From: Ypsolopha sequella
Lineage: Eukaryota; Arthropoda; Insecta; Lepidoptera; Ypsolophidae
Reading direction: 5' to 3'
DNA: 64,000 nt
Assembly: GCA_934047225.1 (NCBI GenBank)
Contig: OW203987.1
Coordinates: 3,127,501 to 3,191,500 of the forward strand
Below, piece after piece: positions 62,101 to 64,000 of this stretch. A program made the translations under genes and the position numbers. A model generated the notes under the pieces. It ran no database searches. It was not told the DNA's origin and saw only the letters and a list, made by a program, of their open reading frames with translations. Each line of letters starts with the position of its first letter. The stretch's first letter is position 1.

Positions 62101-62612
62101 TTATAATAAGTAGTAAGGTACAATTGGCGGTTTTATCACTAAAAGCGATCTCTTCCAGACAACGTTTGGATGGAAGAACTAGAAAAGAAATGTAAATAGG
62201 CGGTGCACAGAATAAATAACACACTTTAAAACATATCGATAAATTAAATAAACTATATATTTTATTAGTTTATATTTTTTTTATTTCTTACATAAAAATA
62301 AATAAATTCTTATCAATTGCTTATGCTAATGCTTAGATGATAAGCATTTTAAGCAGTAAATAAAGTTGATTTTCTATGTTCTAAAAATTCTCTTTACTAT
62401 TCTACCTTTTTCAGTTATGGCTAACGATTTGTTAGAACATCACCGAGTTTGTTTAAGAGTCGATTCTGTTCCAGATTCCGTCAGATCCTGATCCCGGCGC
62501 TGGCGTTATGCGACGCGCTACTGACGACGCTCGGCACTCAGAACCACAGCTGCGTCATACACGTGACACACTTCCTGCTCAGTCACGTGGAGTGTGTCGA
62601 CATGGTGCTCAG
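22789..62612 (+). CDS. Nup205: NUP205: nuclear pore complex inner-ring scaffold nucleoporin (3' end outside window)
   Basis: Twenty-six coding exons are visible, giving about 1,602 residues; the animal protein is close to 2,000, so the last fifth lies beyond the window. The protein is an alpha-helical solenoid of the NUP93 subcomplex and helps build the pore's inner ring. Matches to the known family run in order from end to end: LWTPYKEL and LLKNP (exon 2), LPRGLVAVLLYYDGRRAL (exon 4), LALQMALLYALDLS (exon 7), RLHTLLTDFIHLM (exon 9), EEYPLSRAFLTLL (exon 14), GFVECLEAEEW (exon 18), YRLVYLLCARA (exon 20), SWRQLTEIL and VRVNLYGALLNYL-type text (exon 24), YESKMALLIKIA (exon 25), FRQILIPALALC (exon 26). 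All joins keep frame. The start ATG (22789) opens a 16-base first exon and is chosen because it joins exon 2 in frame. Exons 10-23 are strikingly GC-rich. Human NUP205 has a loop between the regions of exons 21 and 22 that is not seen here; one small exon could have been missed. Confidence 0.95.
23161..23289. repeat. Hairpin element, second copy
   Basis: Outer arms GTCAGAGTGTCGATAAAGG and CCCCTTATCTACACTGCAG are near-inverse, the same design as 3729-3811. The centre contains 'gcgctgcgaccaggcgacg'. Confidence 0.6.
23410..23662. repeat. TTAA-flanked MITE, copy 3 (253 bp)
   Basis: Ends GAGGGGTTTCACAGCGGG and CCAGCTGCAAAACCACTC with TTAA at 23406-23409 and 23663-23666. More diverged than copies 1 and 2. 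Confidence 0.75.
23941..25388. repeat. 43-bp minisatellite, about 34 copies
   Basis: A head-to-tail array with unit 'cagggctactacaatacat' + 'ataatttaaactgcaccta' + a variable 5-base end (tcgct, tcact or ttgct). The period is 43 bp throughout with no unique spacers. Variant units are ordered: an 86-bp alternation at about 24150-24400 and a three-unit (G-A-A, 129-bp) pattern at about 24880-25350. It ends 220 bp before exon 2. Confidence 0.95.
25415..25502. repeat. 26-bp inverted repeat beside the minisatellite
   Basis: TAGAGTGCATTACAAACTAG (25415) and its inverse CTAGTTTGAAATGCACTCTA (ending 25502) differ at one base over 26. A related single arm occurs at 22388-22412. Possibly one end of a small mobile element. 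Confidence 0.65.
25609..25769 (+). CDS. Nup205: NUP205 coding exon 2
   Basis: Residues 6-59. Acceptor tttttag; donor GTAAGT. Contains LWTPYKELVAVVEGYL and FLSLLKNP, the conserved N-terminal start of the solenoid. Confidence 0.93.
25897..26017 (+). CDS. Nup205: NUP205 coding exon 3
   Basis: Residues 60-99. Starts PKNPTSRDEVRRGITEGV and ends VEEAVILS with the next codon split after one base; acceptor ttatag, donor GTATAT. Confidence 0.93.
26160..26337 (+). CDS. Nup205: NUP205 coding exon 4
   Basis: Residues 100-158. Carries LPRGLVAVLLYYDGRRAL, one of the best conserved NUP205 stretches. Donor GTATAT at 26338; the last codon (Trp) is split. Confidence 0.93.
26610..26810 (+). CDS. Nup205: NUP205 coding exon 5
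   Basis: Residues 159-225, with IIKYVTRYVDQLISDGLL and FSLSTELELLQ. Acceptor tgctag, donor GTAAGT. A partial copy of this exon starts 2 bases into the following intron. Confidence 0.92.
26813..26905 (+). pseudogene. Partial copy of NUP205 exon 5 in intron 5
   Basis: 93 bp matching exon 5 from its codons for KYVTRYV to TELEL. Differences: three silent third-base changes, two silent first-base Leu changes, D to K, A to V, E to D, and one in-frame loss of 9 bases. The copy begins inside the donor GTAAGT itself, as AAGTACGTGAC also occurs in the exon. It is followed by FSLSTDLEL and then divergent text. Confidence 0.85.
26987..28178. mobile_element. Non-autonomous DNA element, 1.19 kb
   Basis: Left end AAGGCCGGGTCGATTGAGAT and right end ATCTCAATTGATCCGGCTTC are inverted, and the match continues inward through TTCAGGACATTGACC. 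No transposase was found. A separate MITE (27892-28044) is nested inside. The ends read as true termini, but no target duplication is visible. Confidence 0.75.
27892..28044. repeat. MITE with about 45-bp inverted ends, copy 1
   Basis: The left arm TAGCCGATTCTAAAGGCTTT and right arm AAAGCCTTCAGAATCGGCTA continue through TTTTAGTGCTGTCAAA / TTTGACAGCACTAAAA. Copy 2 is at 45112-45274. TA at both ends suits a mariner-type insertion. Confidence 0.85.
28314..28395 (+). CDS. Nup205: NUP205 coding exon 6
   Basis: Residues 226-253, KLLAGVVFAASAQRGLSRDI. Acceptor caacag, donor GTAAGT. Confidence 0.92.
28474..28577 (+). CDS. Nup205: NUP205 coding exon 7
   Basis: Residues 254-287, containing SLALQMALLYALDLSVLH. 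Acceptor tccacag, donor GTAAGT; the last codon is split after two bases. Confidence 0.93.
28960..29640 (-). pseudogene. Non-LTR reverse transcriptase remnant
   Basis: The minus-strand frame has PAVIILLYKGKGSQQECKSY, GISLLSIIGKLYANVLI, then in another frame RGIDGVDQIFALRSISE and CAFVDLEKAYDKS, and after a deletion the C-terminal EVCLDCSRWKSVVSGYLSG. The catalytic YxDD box is missing. The copy is inactive. Confidence 0.8.
29752..29876 (+). pseudogene. LINE C-terminal tail
   Basis: The + frame reads ISKWMRMTEDRQEWRNIGEA followed by YVQQWTNTG and a stop, the usual end of a common insect LINE polyprotein. A shorter piece of the same ending lies at 37640-37690. Confidence 0.75.
30074..30365 (+). 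CDS. Nup205: NUP205 coding exon 8
   Basis: Residues 288-385, including LAKKLPLIQDVDLISVLLDE and VRALCQLALGLALAALKR. Acceptor tcctag, donor GTAATC; both ends in frame with neighbours. Confidence 0.93.
30783..30965. repeat. Interspersed repeat (possible Helitron fragment)
   Basis: The text 'attataaatgcgaaagtgtg', 'gcagcaacggatcgatgtga' and 'gagagtgacataggctac' belongs to a repeat I know to be common in Lepidoptera. A piece like its 3' end (gcgaagtcgcgggcaaaagc) occurs at about 38496-38515. The class assignment is tentative. Confidence 0.45.
31164..33770 (+). CDS. LINE polyprotein: endonuclease (partial) + reverse transcriptase, uninterrupted
   Basis: 868 codons without a stop. Residues 1-250 are the C-terminal part of an apurinic-type endonuclease: GDFN at 74-77 and the SHHD motif near residue 174, with the N-terminal catalytic Glu absent. 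The reverse transcriptase follows: SDFRPISILPILSK, LLDFSNAFNTVD, GVPQGGVLSPLLFSIFIN and the catalytic YADD at about 585-588. The tail AVRLWNELPQTLRNLPSVSS is typical of CR1/L2-like elements. The apparent start ATG lies in the 5' target duplication, so the original protein started further upstream. Replicates RNA into DNA at a nicked target. Confidence 0.9.
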   Translation: MLAVYLRADLECKVVSESDPGSPTEHLFLELSLRHTKLLLCVFYSPSCHVNYFSTLETTLESFRSQYEQIILMGDFNTCLIKNDHRANVLQSMMKSLNLNILPSGPTHFQPGAPPSLLDLIITSSPAHVIFHGQFNAAGFSHHDLIFLSYNLRPPKFKQKVLLLRNFSGMDLEALRVDVNMIDWSCVTENSSVNDKVEYFNRIILTIYDKHAPLKQTRVKHLPAPWLTPEIKALMAQRDKAQVRFRQDPSDLNVKRFKLLRNRCNNACRHARRQHIFESIENCPPHNLWKFLKSLGVGKPKPGPLSNIDLNAINNHFSSPSSFLSSISKSDTLNTLHNTISSSDYLPFQFHEITSVDVRKILRSITTKAVGDDGLSKDMFIPISDAVCPIIADIINCSLLSGDFPSPWKKAHIIPLPKKSNPASFSDFRPISILPILSKILEHFVHEQLADFLSYNHLLNPYQSGFRPGHSTTTALVNVTDDIRLNIEQKNLTVLTLLDFSNAFNTVDFDILVGMLRSLSVSPEVVSWFNSYLRGRQQLVKIDSSKSDWCNLTAGVPQGGVLSPLLFSIFINSITASLSSSFHLYADDLQLYTAAPLDDINRAVHTVNTDLVAIREWTRRFGLHVNPKKSQAIIIGSNYYVSRLDMSDVADVVFDGVIVPYCTTVRNLGLWMDQTLSWSPHVNEVSRKVFGSYHSLKRLQNFLPLKTKITLAQSLLLPFLDYADVAYLDPTEELLDKLERLQNLCIRFVFGLRKYDHISEFRCRLKWLPIRLRRNVHILSLLYNVLHNPVYPNYLKKRFFLRTDRSNRALRFCHHIDLAMPAHTTDRFSKSFTVNAVRLWNELPQTLRNLPSVSSFRFNLKNYYLSSL
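31171..34047 (+). mobile_element. Young CR1/L2-like LINE insertion, 5'-truncated
   Basis: 2,877 bp between direct repeats ATGCTCG at 31164-31170 and 34048-34054. The 3' untranslated region ends 'gcaataaagtgtttattc' followed by a short (attc)n tail. It lies in intron 8 of NUP205 in the sense direction. An unbroken ORF implies recent arrival. Confidence 0.85.
34157..34250 (+). repeat. GTGCGAGTC-family repeat, partial
   Basis: 'gggaaagtgcgagtctgac', 'tcgcgcatagaaggctccgt' and 'accacacaatacgggtac' match the family at 4933-5483 and 36409-36700. Confidence 0.55.
34672..35012 (+). repeat. tRNA-derived SINE, copy 1
   Basis: The head 'agcggcggtagttcaggcgg' followed by 'tagaacgcgggcctctta' resembles a tRNA A box and anticodon arm; 'cctcgatccccgg' is B-box-like. 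The 3' part ('gttcacacccggaacacc', 'gtcgtgacgatatata') is shared with 46636-46850. The tail ends 16 bp before exon 9. Confidence 0.75.
35029..35165 (+). CDS. Nup205: NUP205 coding exon 9
   Basis: Residues 386-430, VFEYLDEVVLSSELVAKEEY and RRLHTLLTDFIHLMHSKL. Acceptor ttttcag, donor GTGAGG. Confidence 0.93.
35289..35663. mobile_element. hAT MITE, 375 bp, with 8-bp target duplication
   Basis: Ends CAGGGATGGGCAAACT and AGTTTGCCCATCCCTG are typical hAT inverted repeats; a GGCC-rich block lies inside each. CTCTAAAT at 35281-35288 and 35664-35671 is an exact 8-bp target duplication, diagnostic of hAT insertion. No transposase. Confidence 0.92.
35700..37620. other. Intron 9 region, mixed repeats
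   Basis: There are strings of the kind 'accggttattatttgggta' (about 35900) and 'aacggtagccgttattta' (37300). A strongly GC-rich block lies at about 35960-36070 (cgccgctaccgccgccggg). The stretch 36409-36700 is a GTGCGAGTCGG-family repeat. No gene was recognised, and no clean ends found. Confidence 0.4.
36409..36700 (+). repeat. GTGCGAGTCGGACTCGC-family repeat
   Basis: Starts 'aaccggccaagtgcgagtcg', then 'gaattccgtaccattatc', and ends 'accctttgggtacggaacc'. The copy at 55548-55817 aligns along its whole length. Confidence 0.7.
37640..37690 (+). repeat. LINE tail fragment before exon 10
   Basis: 'ggaaggcgtatgtccagctt' then 'tggaccaatattggctgatg' matches the LINE ending at 29840-29875. It stops about 34 bp before the exon 10 acceptor. 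Confidence 0.6.
37725..37916 (+). CDS. Nup205: NUP205 coding exon 10
   Basis: Residues 431-494, ADEAARAVQMYLSEGI ... LRHDYWLACETHH. Acceptor tttccag, donor GTATTT. Very GC-rich. Confidence 0.92.
37917..38691 (+). other. Intron 10, first part
   Basis: No coding sequence. It has a possible LINE 3' end ('ctgaggggtcgaaatatagc' at 38232-38251) and a fragment 'gcgaagtcgcgggcaaaagc' at about 38496 like the 3' end of a Helitron-type repeat. Confidence 0.4.
38692..38943. repeat. Palindromic MITE, arms about 120 bp
   Basis: The left arm TAGTCCGTCAGTTAGATTAT and right arm ATAATCTAAATGACGGACTA are inverted, continuing through ATTGGACACGTATTTTTTCT. Near the centre both sides carry GTGACGTCAC, a CRE-like palindrome. 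Non-coding. Confidence 0.85.
39301..40440 (+). pseudogene. Family A LINE reverse transcriptase, dead copy
   Basis: SLALLKSYLSDRIQKV, GVPQGSKLGPLLFLIYINDL, then LFAVDTSLIF where the catalytic FADD should be; the first Asp is now Val. Stops and a deletion follow (39690 on). The end GLLKKGYYKINEYLDD-like matches the family A C-terminus. It is interrupted by a foreign piece at about 40007-40277. Confidence 0.85.
40007..40277 (-). repeat. LINE 3' fragment inserted in the dead family A copy
   Basis: Begins 'tttctttattctttattgca', as do minus-oriented LINE tails elsewhere in the window. It splits the text that at 13717-13740 (minus) is continuous (KVSTSFVGHGIRFYN region). Confidence 0.6.
40441..41368 (+). 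other. Intron 10, unassigned
   Basis: No gene and no clear repeat ends. A short GC-richer patch lies at 41150-41240. Several phrases ('catatctcggcaacccctt') resemble interspersed repeats but could not be bounded. Confidence 0.35.
41369..42707. repeat. Giant palindrome: 615-bp and 618-bp arms, 106-bp spacer
   Basis: The left arm 41369-41983 and right arm 42090-42707 are inverted and nearly identical, for example GGTGGTACATCCCTAGGGGT against ACCCCTAGGGATGTACCACC. The spacer has three GCGAGGCCGA-type repeats. Each arm is built of about four related modules centred on 'tatctcc/ttcggaacgg'. Matching open frames on both strands are a result of the symmetry. It also holds a 16-base G run at about 42507-42522. 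Confidence 0.93.
43085..43195 (-). repeat. tRNA-derived SINE head
   Basis: On the minus strand: gcagcggtagctcaggggta, gaacgctggcct and gttcgatccccggtcgg, i.e. A and B boxes of an RNA polymerase III promoter. The acceptor stem does not pair, so it is a SINE and not a tRNA gene. Confidence 0.75.
43320..43440 (-). repeat. GTGCGAGTCGG-family repeat, partial
   Basis: 'ggaaccctcggtttgtgggt' followed by 'ccgactcgcacttgg' is the inverse of the family start. Confidence 0.55.
43800..44180 (+). repeat. LINE 3' region copies
   Basis: 'catgatcttgctaagtttct' and 'cttagcaagactaatcgaa' are shared with family A 3' ends (52706-52760). The following part ('gcatttccccatatt' to 'taagtgtatctg') matches 53346-53630, where it holds a MITE. 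Confidence 0.65.
44862..45050 (+). CDS. Nup205: NUP205 coding exon 11
   Basis: Residues 495-557, AATLYKFVRLAGSLATPALL then PLSAHHLLHALAQYK. Acceptor tctcag, donor GTGAGT. GC-rich. Confidence 0.92.
45112..45274. repeat. MITE with about 45-bp inverted ends, copy 2
   Basis: Same family as 27892-28044: AAGCCGATTCTGAAGG and CCTTCAGAATCGGCT, with inner TTTTAGTGCTGTCAAAA. It lies 61 bp after exon 11. Confidence 0.85.
45275..46575 (+). other. Intron 11, unassigned
   Basis: No gene. 45300-45540 is GC-richer and holds no frame like a known protein. 'gaccgagggccgaaatatat'-like text near 46028 resembles LINE 3' ends. Confidence 0.35.
46576..46613. repeat. (TA)n microsatellite
   Basis: About 38 bp of uninterrupted TA repeats. 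A second run lies at 47114-47160. Confidence 0.9.
46636..46850 (+). repeat. tRNA-derived SINE, copy 2
   Basis: Head gcagcggtaacccaggggta with gaacgctggcctcttaatc; body 'gtgggtggactgtgacttgc', 'gttcacactcggaacacatc'; AT-rich tail. Same family as 34672-35012. Confidence 0.75.
46851..47112. repeat. MITE inserted in TA repeats (262 bp)
   Basis: Left AAGGTTAAATAACATTATTT and right inverse AATTGAATTTAACCTT, with TTGGCGAAA facing TTTCGCCAA just inside. TATATA runs abut both ends, fitting TA target choice. Confidence 0.75.
47612..47838 (+). CDS. Nup205: NUP205 coding exon 12
   Basis: Residues 558-633, with MVAALRLIAAVARQDAAAAA and ICDNLQWDAVNVMF. Acceptor gttgcag, donor GTACGT. Its 3' half is copied 11 bp downstream. 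Confidence 0.92.
47850..47980 (+). pseudogene. Partial copy of NUP205 exon 12 in intron 12
   Basis: 131 bp, gap-free against exon 12 from VRREEVDA to the exon end. There are 14 differences: 11 at third codon positions, 2 at first and 1 at second. One makes an in-frame TAG (GAG to TAG). The GT of the donor is kept but the following bases are changed (GTTAAA). Confidence 0.9.
48107..48276 (+). CDS. Nup205: NUP205 coding exon 13
   Basis: Residues 634-690, LICCHIPLHLKAELCITLAA then DIRGLNAELQE. Acceptor ccccag, donor GTCAGT. Confidence 0.92.
48738..48862. repeat. Small element with TTGGCAAC ends
   Basis: Left CAGTGTTGCCAACTTAGCGG and right GAGTTGGCAACAATGACTG face each other; the middle is rich in 'tagcgc'. 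A similar start is at 21978. Confidence 0.5.
49014..49217 (+). CDS. Nup205: NUP205 coding exon 14
   Basis: Residues 691-758; starts VECRMEEYPLSRAFLTLL and includes DPYVDHVLTRLTLP. Both ends phase 0; acceptor ccccag, donor GTCAGT. Confidence 0.94.
49268..49705 (+). pseudogene. CR1-type LINE C-terminus and 3' UTR
   Basis: The frame reads RLWNNLPWPIRRAPSL then FKNSVKDYYLSL after small breaks. The 3' part 'gtcttgaagagatcgcttta' and 'agcgataagaccgcc' ends in an 'attgtattgtattg' tail. Related pieces at 7425-7650 and 62036-62222. Confidence 0.8.
49834..50058 (+). CDS. Nup205: NUP205 coding exon 15
   Basis: Residues 759-833, LLVKWLDSYEPSGSDF, PPPGLHVALRLHSGDELL. Acceptor gtcccag, donor GTGAGT; both ends phase 0. 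Confidence 0.93.
50190..50830 (-). pseudogene. LINE C-terminal remnant with 3' UTR
   Basis: Minus frame: KYLFPVIYNRVVKLCDIKNS then TTIQTWLKTLSYEATEDIL and a stop, like the end of Jockey-type polyproteins. The 3' region ends at 'gtttatttaccaaaaagaaa' (as read on +). Confidence 0.65.
51152..51287 (+). CDS. Nup205: NUP205 coding exon 16
   Basis: Residues 834-878, VYIEECLISSLQLLERAL then LIVGLSKLIL. Acceptor gttacag, donor GTGGGT. Its first half is copied in the following intron. Confidence 0.92.
51300..51369 (+). pseudogene. Partial copy of NUP205 exon 16 in intron 16
   Basis: Starts with the exon's own first bases (GTATAC), has a 7-base insertion, then ACATAGAGAAATGTCTGATC and on through CTGCAGTTACTGAAG to ATGACGCAGGCA. 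An 18-base in-frame gap removes part of the RALAIERAL region. The copy begins 12 bp after the exon end. Confidence 0.85.
51753..51939 (+). CDS. Nup205: NUP205 coding exon 17
   Basis: Residues 879-940, LPHTAMRPLAAAKAVALLVR and HILAASAANRVTAAEI. Acceptor ttgtcag, donor GTTGGT. Confidence 0.9.
52086..52230 (-). repeat. 3' end of the CR1/L2-like LINE family
   Basis: 'gaatgaatgaatgaataaac' then 'actttattgcacacaaatat' is the inverse of the end of the 31171-34047 element. Only the tail remains. Confidence 0.75.
52440..52520 (-). repeat. Diverged tRNA-like SINE head
   Basis: Minus strand: 'ggtagaacgccagtctctc' and 'cgattcgaattatg' resemble A and B boxes. Too diverged for a tRNA. Confidence 0.45.
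52536..53112 (+). mobile_element. Family A LINE 3' UTR, 5'-truncated copy
   Basis: Aligns base by base, with few changes, to the minus-strand 3' region 12893-13460 (for example 'gggttcgggcggttgattgg' and 'tggtgatcattgaaccttg'). It ends 'gcaaataaactatttgattt' plus a T run. No coding part. Confidence 0.85.
53444..53605. repeat. MITE, 162 bp, with CTG target duplication
   Basis: Ends CGGGTCTACCGCGTAATTCT and AGAAATACGCGGTAGACCCG; CTG at 53441-53443 and 53606-53608. The empty form of the site is at 44121-44130 (CCCTGTAATAAG). The core ATGCCATCTCTTTTGCACGC is shared with the MITEs at 4029-4296. Confidence 0.88.
53705..53867 (+). CDS. Nup205: NUP205 coding exon 18
   Basis: Residues 941-995, HGFVECLEAEEWSDTAAEAL and NFAHFLLGYQLSED. 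Acceptor ataacag, donor GTGAGT. Confidence 0.94.
53868..54931 (+). other. NUP205 intron 18
   Basis: No coding sequence. A small inverted pair (ACAAGGGCGCAAAGGAATAA and TTATTGCTTTTACGCCCGTG) bounds a possible element at 54471-54567. The rest is AT-rich and unassigned. Confidence 0.5.
54932..55044 (+). CDS. Nup205: NUP205 coding exon 19
   Basis: Residues 996-1032, FPRTCLHSVLDLLDQHVAG. Acceptor atgtcag, donor GTCAAC. Confidence 0.92.
55190..55362 (+). repeat. Retroposon 3' end with (TTTCAC)n tail
   Basis: 'ggggcaaactgaaaatcagc' ... 'ggcaaataaatttatttcac' followed by four TTTCAC units. Looks like the terminus of a LINE or SINE; its class is unclear. Confidence 0.5.
55548..55817 (+). repeat. GTGCGAGTCGG-family repeat
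   Basis: 'aaccggccaagtgcgagtcg' to 'taccctttggttacggaaac'; end-to-end relative of 36409-36700. Confidence 0.7.
55818..56040 (-). repeat. SINE body, diverged
   Basis: Minus-strand text matches the SINE bodies: 'gtggtgagccctatcgccgt' as read on + equals the 43085 copy's start, and 'gtatggactgtgactcccc' parallels 46768. The tRNA-like head is damaged. Confidence 0.55.
56111..56255 (+). CDS. Nup205: NUP205 coding exon 20
   Basis: Residues 1033-1081, DLVESSYRLVYLLCARA and LRFLRSRDYFLSRHV. Acceptor ttgacag, donor GTGGGT. Confidence 0.94.
56975..57121 (+). CDS. Nup205: NUP205 coding exon 21
   Basis: Residues 1082-1130, SARSWVLRACACELGGAAG and ALAALIRTLAP. Acceptor tgagcag, donor GTAGAC. The sequence is diverged, so the exact acceptor is less sure than for other exons. 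Confidence 0.8.
57140..57639. repeat. MITE with GTCACGTGA-type ends (about 500 bp)
   Basis: Left GGGACCGTCATAAATCACGT and right inverse GTCACGTGATTAATTTACGG. It starts 18 bp after the exon 21 donor. Non-coding. Confidence 0.65.
57800..58075. repeat. Inverted-end element with a tRNA-like segment
   Basis: Ends GGTGCCGTTAGCGATACTCT and GAGTGCCGCTAGCGGCAGC, with AGTACGTTCGGATGC / GCATCCGAATGTACT inside. The interior (57945-58010) carries 'gtgattcgaacacccacacc', a B-box-like sequence on the minus strand, with a possible anticodon-arm region. Confidence 0.65.
58199..58334 (+). CDS. Nup205: NUP205 coding exon 22
   Basis: Residues 1131-1175, YCLLRQSLSALRISVEPARE and LLNAQLLRQAIASADIP. Acceptor ttccag; donor GTTATT is GT but weak. 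Confidence 0.88.
58361..58883 (-). mobile_element. Mariner-like element with transposase remnant
   Basis: Inverted ends GGGTGGCGCAAAAGTAATG and CATTACTTTTGCGCCACCT. On the minus strand the frame reads WPSRSPDLTALDFLI, stop, GFLKSRVNHNKPRILQVLK, which is the third-Asp region of mariner/Tc1 transposases (PDLTALDF), with later stops. It starts 26 bp after exon 22. Confidence 0.85.
58999..59114 (+). CDS. Nup205: NUP205 coding exon 23
   Basis: Residues 1176-1214, VSRVHALLARELVALQATAA. Acceptor tttgcag, donor GTTAGA. Confidence 0.93.
59160..59540. repeat. Uninterrupted copy of the 6155-7060 repeat
   Basis: Shares 'cttacgtcacatgaat', 'gccagtgctgagtcaat' and 'catcgtgaatataac' with 6155-7060 and lacks the 6353-6939 insertion, with one CTA at the junction. 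Confidence 0.65.
59881..60696 (+). CDS. Nup205: NUP205 coding exon 24
   Basis: Residues 1215-1486, by far the largest exon (816 bp). Includes VLDYVTEINRRRNLAATVTH, WRQLTEILFCVAPND, LYGALLNYLNIV and CRMVALSCLDTLVEINPQTD. Acceptor actcacag, donor GTTATT. Confidence 0.95.
60697..61039 (+). other. NUP205 intron 24, first part
   Basis: AT-rich; 'tttttatttattaaacaaaa' near 60809 looks like an inverted LINE tail. Nothing else is supported. Confidence 0.35.
61040..61428. mobile_element. hAT-like MITE, 389 bp
   Basis: Ends CAGAGCCGCATTATAGG and the diverged inverse CCTGAATCCGACCCTG. TACATACA at 61032-61039 and 61429-61436 fits an 8-bp target duplication, though it lies in a (TACA)n context. It stops 45 bp before exon 25. 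Confidence 0.7.
61474..61685 (+). CDS. Nup205: NUP205 coding exon 25
   Basis: Residues 1487-1556, RVLYVYESKMALLIKIAGTV and LSCLANMKALGCHPD. Acceptor ctgcag, donor GTAAAA. Confidence 0.94.
62036..62222 (-). repeat. CR1-type LINE 3' UTR
   Basis: The inverse of the 49500-49700 type: 'tacaatacaatattctttac' at the left, 'gcgatctcttccagacaacg' in the middle. Confidence 0.7.
62475..62612 (+). CDS. Nup205: NUP205 coding exon 26 (last in window)
   Basis: Residues 1557-1602, FRQILIPALALCDALLTTL and HFLLSHVECVDMVL. Acceptor gttccag, donor GTCAGT. Its last codon is split, so the gene continues beyond 64000. Confidence 0.94.
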
Positions 62613-62692
62613 GTCAGTAGTTCACGTCGCAACTCGTATTGACTACTTTATTTGAACATACCGCCAAATAACACTGAGAGGGTGTTAGAGGT

Positions 62693-64000
62693 GTTTACAA
62701 GTAGAATGATGATTCATCCGACCTAGTTGTGTCACGGCGACTGTTGCGGCTGTGGAGAGCGTCGGTCATGTGCCCTCATGTGACTTATGTAGCCTATTGT
62801 TTGTGAAAGTGCGGTTGCACAGGCTTCATGTAAGTTTTCCATTGTGGTTGAGCACGCGATATGACGGCAGTGCTTTGTATCACCATAGGTTTTAAAAATA
62901 GCGGGAAGTGAAGAGAAATAATTACGAAGATGAAAGATCTGACCTTGGGAAGGAGCTGCATGCACCACAAACCACGCTTCGCCTGAGCCACCAAGTCTCT
63001 GGTGTTCTCCAAGATGGTTTTCTTCTTCCTCTTCGTGCCTGGTTGCGCTCTTCTCGGCTAATCTTCTTCGTAATAGTAATAGATGAAAATGAGGCGCACA
63101 GCGGGTGCGATCTCAAAATGGCGGGCGGTAGGGTCGAGGTAGGACCTAGTCGAATGACAATCAGCGTATACCTCCGGCGTGAAAGGCTTCTGATTGACGA
63201 CTGATTGATTTGCGTCCAAAACTAAGCGGGTGGAGATGCAGCGAAAATGACAGTTGAAAATATTAATTCACAACTACCCCGCAGTATGAGAGCCACAAGA
63301 AGTGGCGCGAACATTTGCCCCCGGCGTTAAAACCATTGGTTTTAAAATAAGAATAGAAAAGTAAAAATAAGACAGAGAATAACGAAATTTTGAAGCGGGG
63401 GCAAAGAAAGGAGTTATTGAGATGGGAGAGGGCAAAGACGCACGACAGGTCGTTTGTAAACACCTGTCGTCGTTTTGACAGAAGCTACCCTAATGACATT
63501 ATCTTTGCCAGGGTATACAGCTACAATAACACCGAGCGGCCATTGAAGCGGTGGAGTGTTATCGGTAACTACAACGACAACAGATCCAATTTTGATTGGG
63601 TTGGAAGGTGTATTCCATTTTCCTCTAGACTGGAGAAGATGGAGATAATCATTCTTCCATCGCCTTGCGAACGATTCTACCATTTGATCAAGCAACGCGT
63701 AGCGACGTAATAAATTAACTGGCTCATCAGCCACCTTACAAGCGGGTAATTCTTTTAAAGGAGTTGACATCAGAAAATGTGCAGGAGTTAACGCGCTAAG
63801 TTCAGATGGATCTTCACTCAGCAGCGTAAGCGGACGAGAATTTATGACACATTCTATTTGCGTAACTACAGTTAATAATTCTTCGTAGGTCAACAGTTGA
63901 GTACCTACTACTCTATGCAAATGCGTCTTAAATCCTTTGACATATATCTCATAATGTCCCCCAAAATGTGGGCTACGTGGAATATTAAATTTCCATTGTA
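62693..64000 (-). mobile_element. BEL/Pao LTR retrotransposon, 3' portion, antisense in NUP205 intron 26
   Basis: The minus-strand order is integrase end, coding tail, purine-rich GGGGGCAAA-type tract at about 63314-63325, then an LTR beginning TGTTCGCGCC at 63313. The LTR probably runs to about 62693 (TG...CA form); its far end is approximate because the partner LTR is outside the window. Confidence 0.7.
63414..63998 (-). CDS. BEL/Pao polyprotein, integrase end and DUF5641-like C-terminus (partial)
   Basis: Runs open to the window edge. Reading from the edge it shows IPRSPHFGG, LTYEELLTVVTQIECVINSR, PLTLLSEDPSELSALTPAHF, FARRWKNDYLHLLQSR, then a DUF5641-like end VYPGKDNVIRVASVKT and YKRPVVRLCPLP. 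That is the usual end of a Pao polyprotein and looks intact here. Typical role: insertion of element cDNA. Confidence 0.88.
   Translation of the reverse strand, partial: QWKFNIPRSPHFGGHYEIYVKGFKTHLHRVVGTQLLTYEELLTVVTQIECVINSRPLTLLSEDPSELSALTPAHFLMSTPLKELPACKVADEPVNLLRRYALLDQMVESFARRWKNDYLHLLQSRGKWNTPSNPIKIGSVVVVVTDNTPPLQWPLGVIVAVYPGKDNVIRVASVKTTTGVYKRPVVRLCPLPSQ

Overview
The window is nuclear DNA of an insect, most probably a moth or butterfly. It has AT-rich introns with GT-AG splice sites, two conserved single-copy genes on the + strand, and a dense load of insect-type transposons (non-LTR retrotransposons, BEL/Pao, hAT, mariner, Harbinger-like and TTAA-type elements, tRNA-derived SINEs). 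Several dispersed repeats, such as the GTGCGAGTCGGACTCGC family, are ones I associate with Lepidoptera. No species can be named from the sequence alone. Layout: (1) 1-2.96 kb is intergenic and ends in a short-TIR DNA element and a GC-richer stretch just 5' of the first gene. (2) 2964-9648 is a complete four-exon gene for cap-specific mRNA 2'-O-methyltransferase 2 (CMTR2; adrift in Drosophila), 703 codons, with the K-D-K-E catalytic set in place. (3) 9.65-22.79 kb is an intergenic transposon cemetery: a fold-back element, an antisense non-LTR retrotransposon split by a 3.0-kb THAP/DDE plus YqaJ DNA transposon, and a second THAP-bearing element with long inverted ends. (4) 22789 to the right edge is the nucleoporin gene NUP205, of which 26 coding exons (about 1,602 codons) are visible; the C-terminal part lies beyond the window. 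All exon joins keep frame and every junction has GT/AG. The two genes lie head to tail. CMTR2 modifies the second transcribed nucleotide of capped mRNA in the cytoplasm, and NUP205 is an inner-ring scaffold of the nuclear pore; no functional link is implied by adjacency. The NUP205 introns hold nearly all kinds of repeat: a 34-copy 43-bp minisatellite, a long uninterrupted LINE ORF, a 1.34-kb palindrome with arms over 600 bp, SINEs, hAT, mariner and TTAA-type elements, and an antisense BEL/Pao retrotransposon at the right edge. The most unusual feature is that three NUP205 exons (5, 12 and 16) are each followed, within 2-13 bp of the splice donor, by a diverged partial copy of the same exon lying in the intron. 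In two copies most changes are silent or third-position and the length changes keep frame. Sequence comparisons were made by eye and by recalled family features; no database search or alignment program was run.
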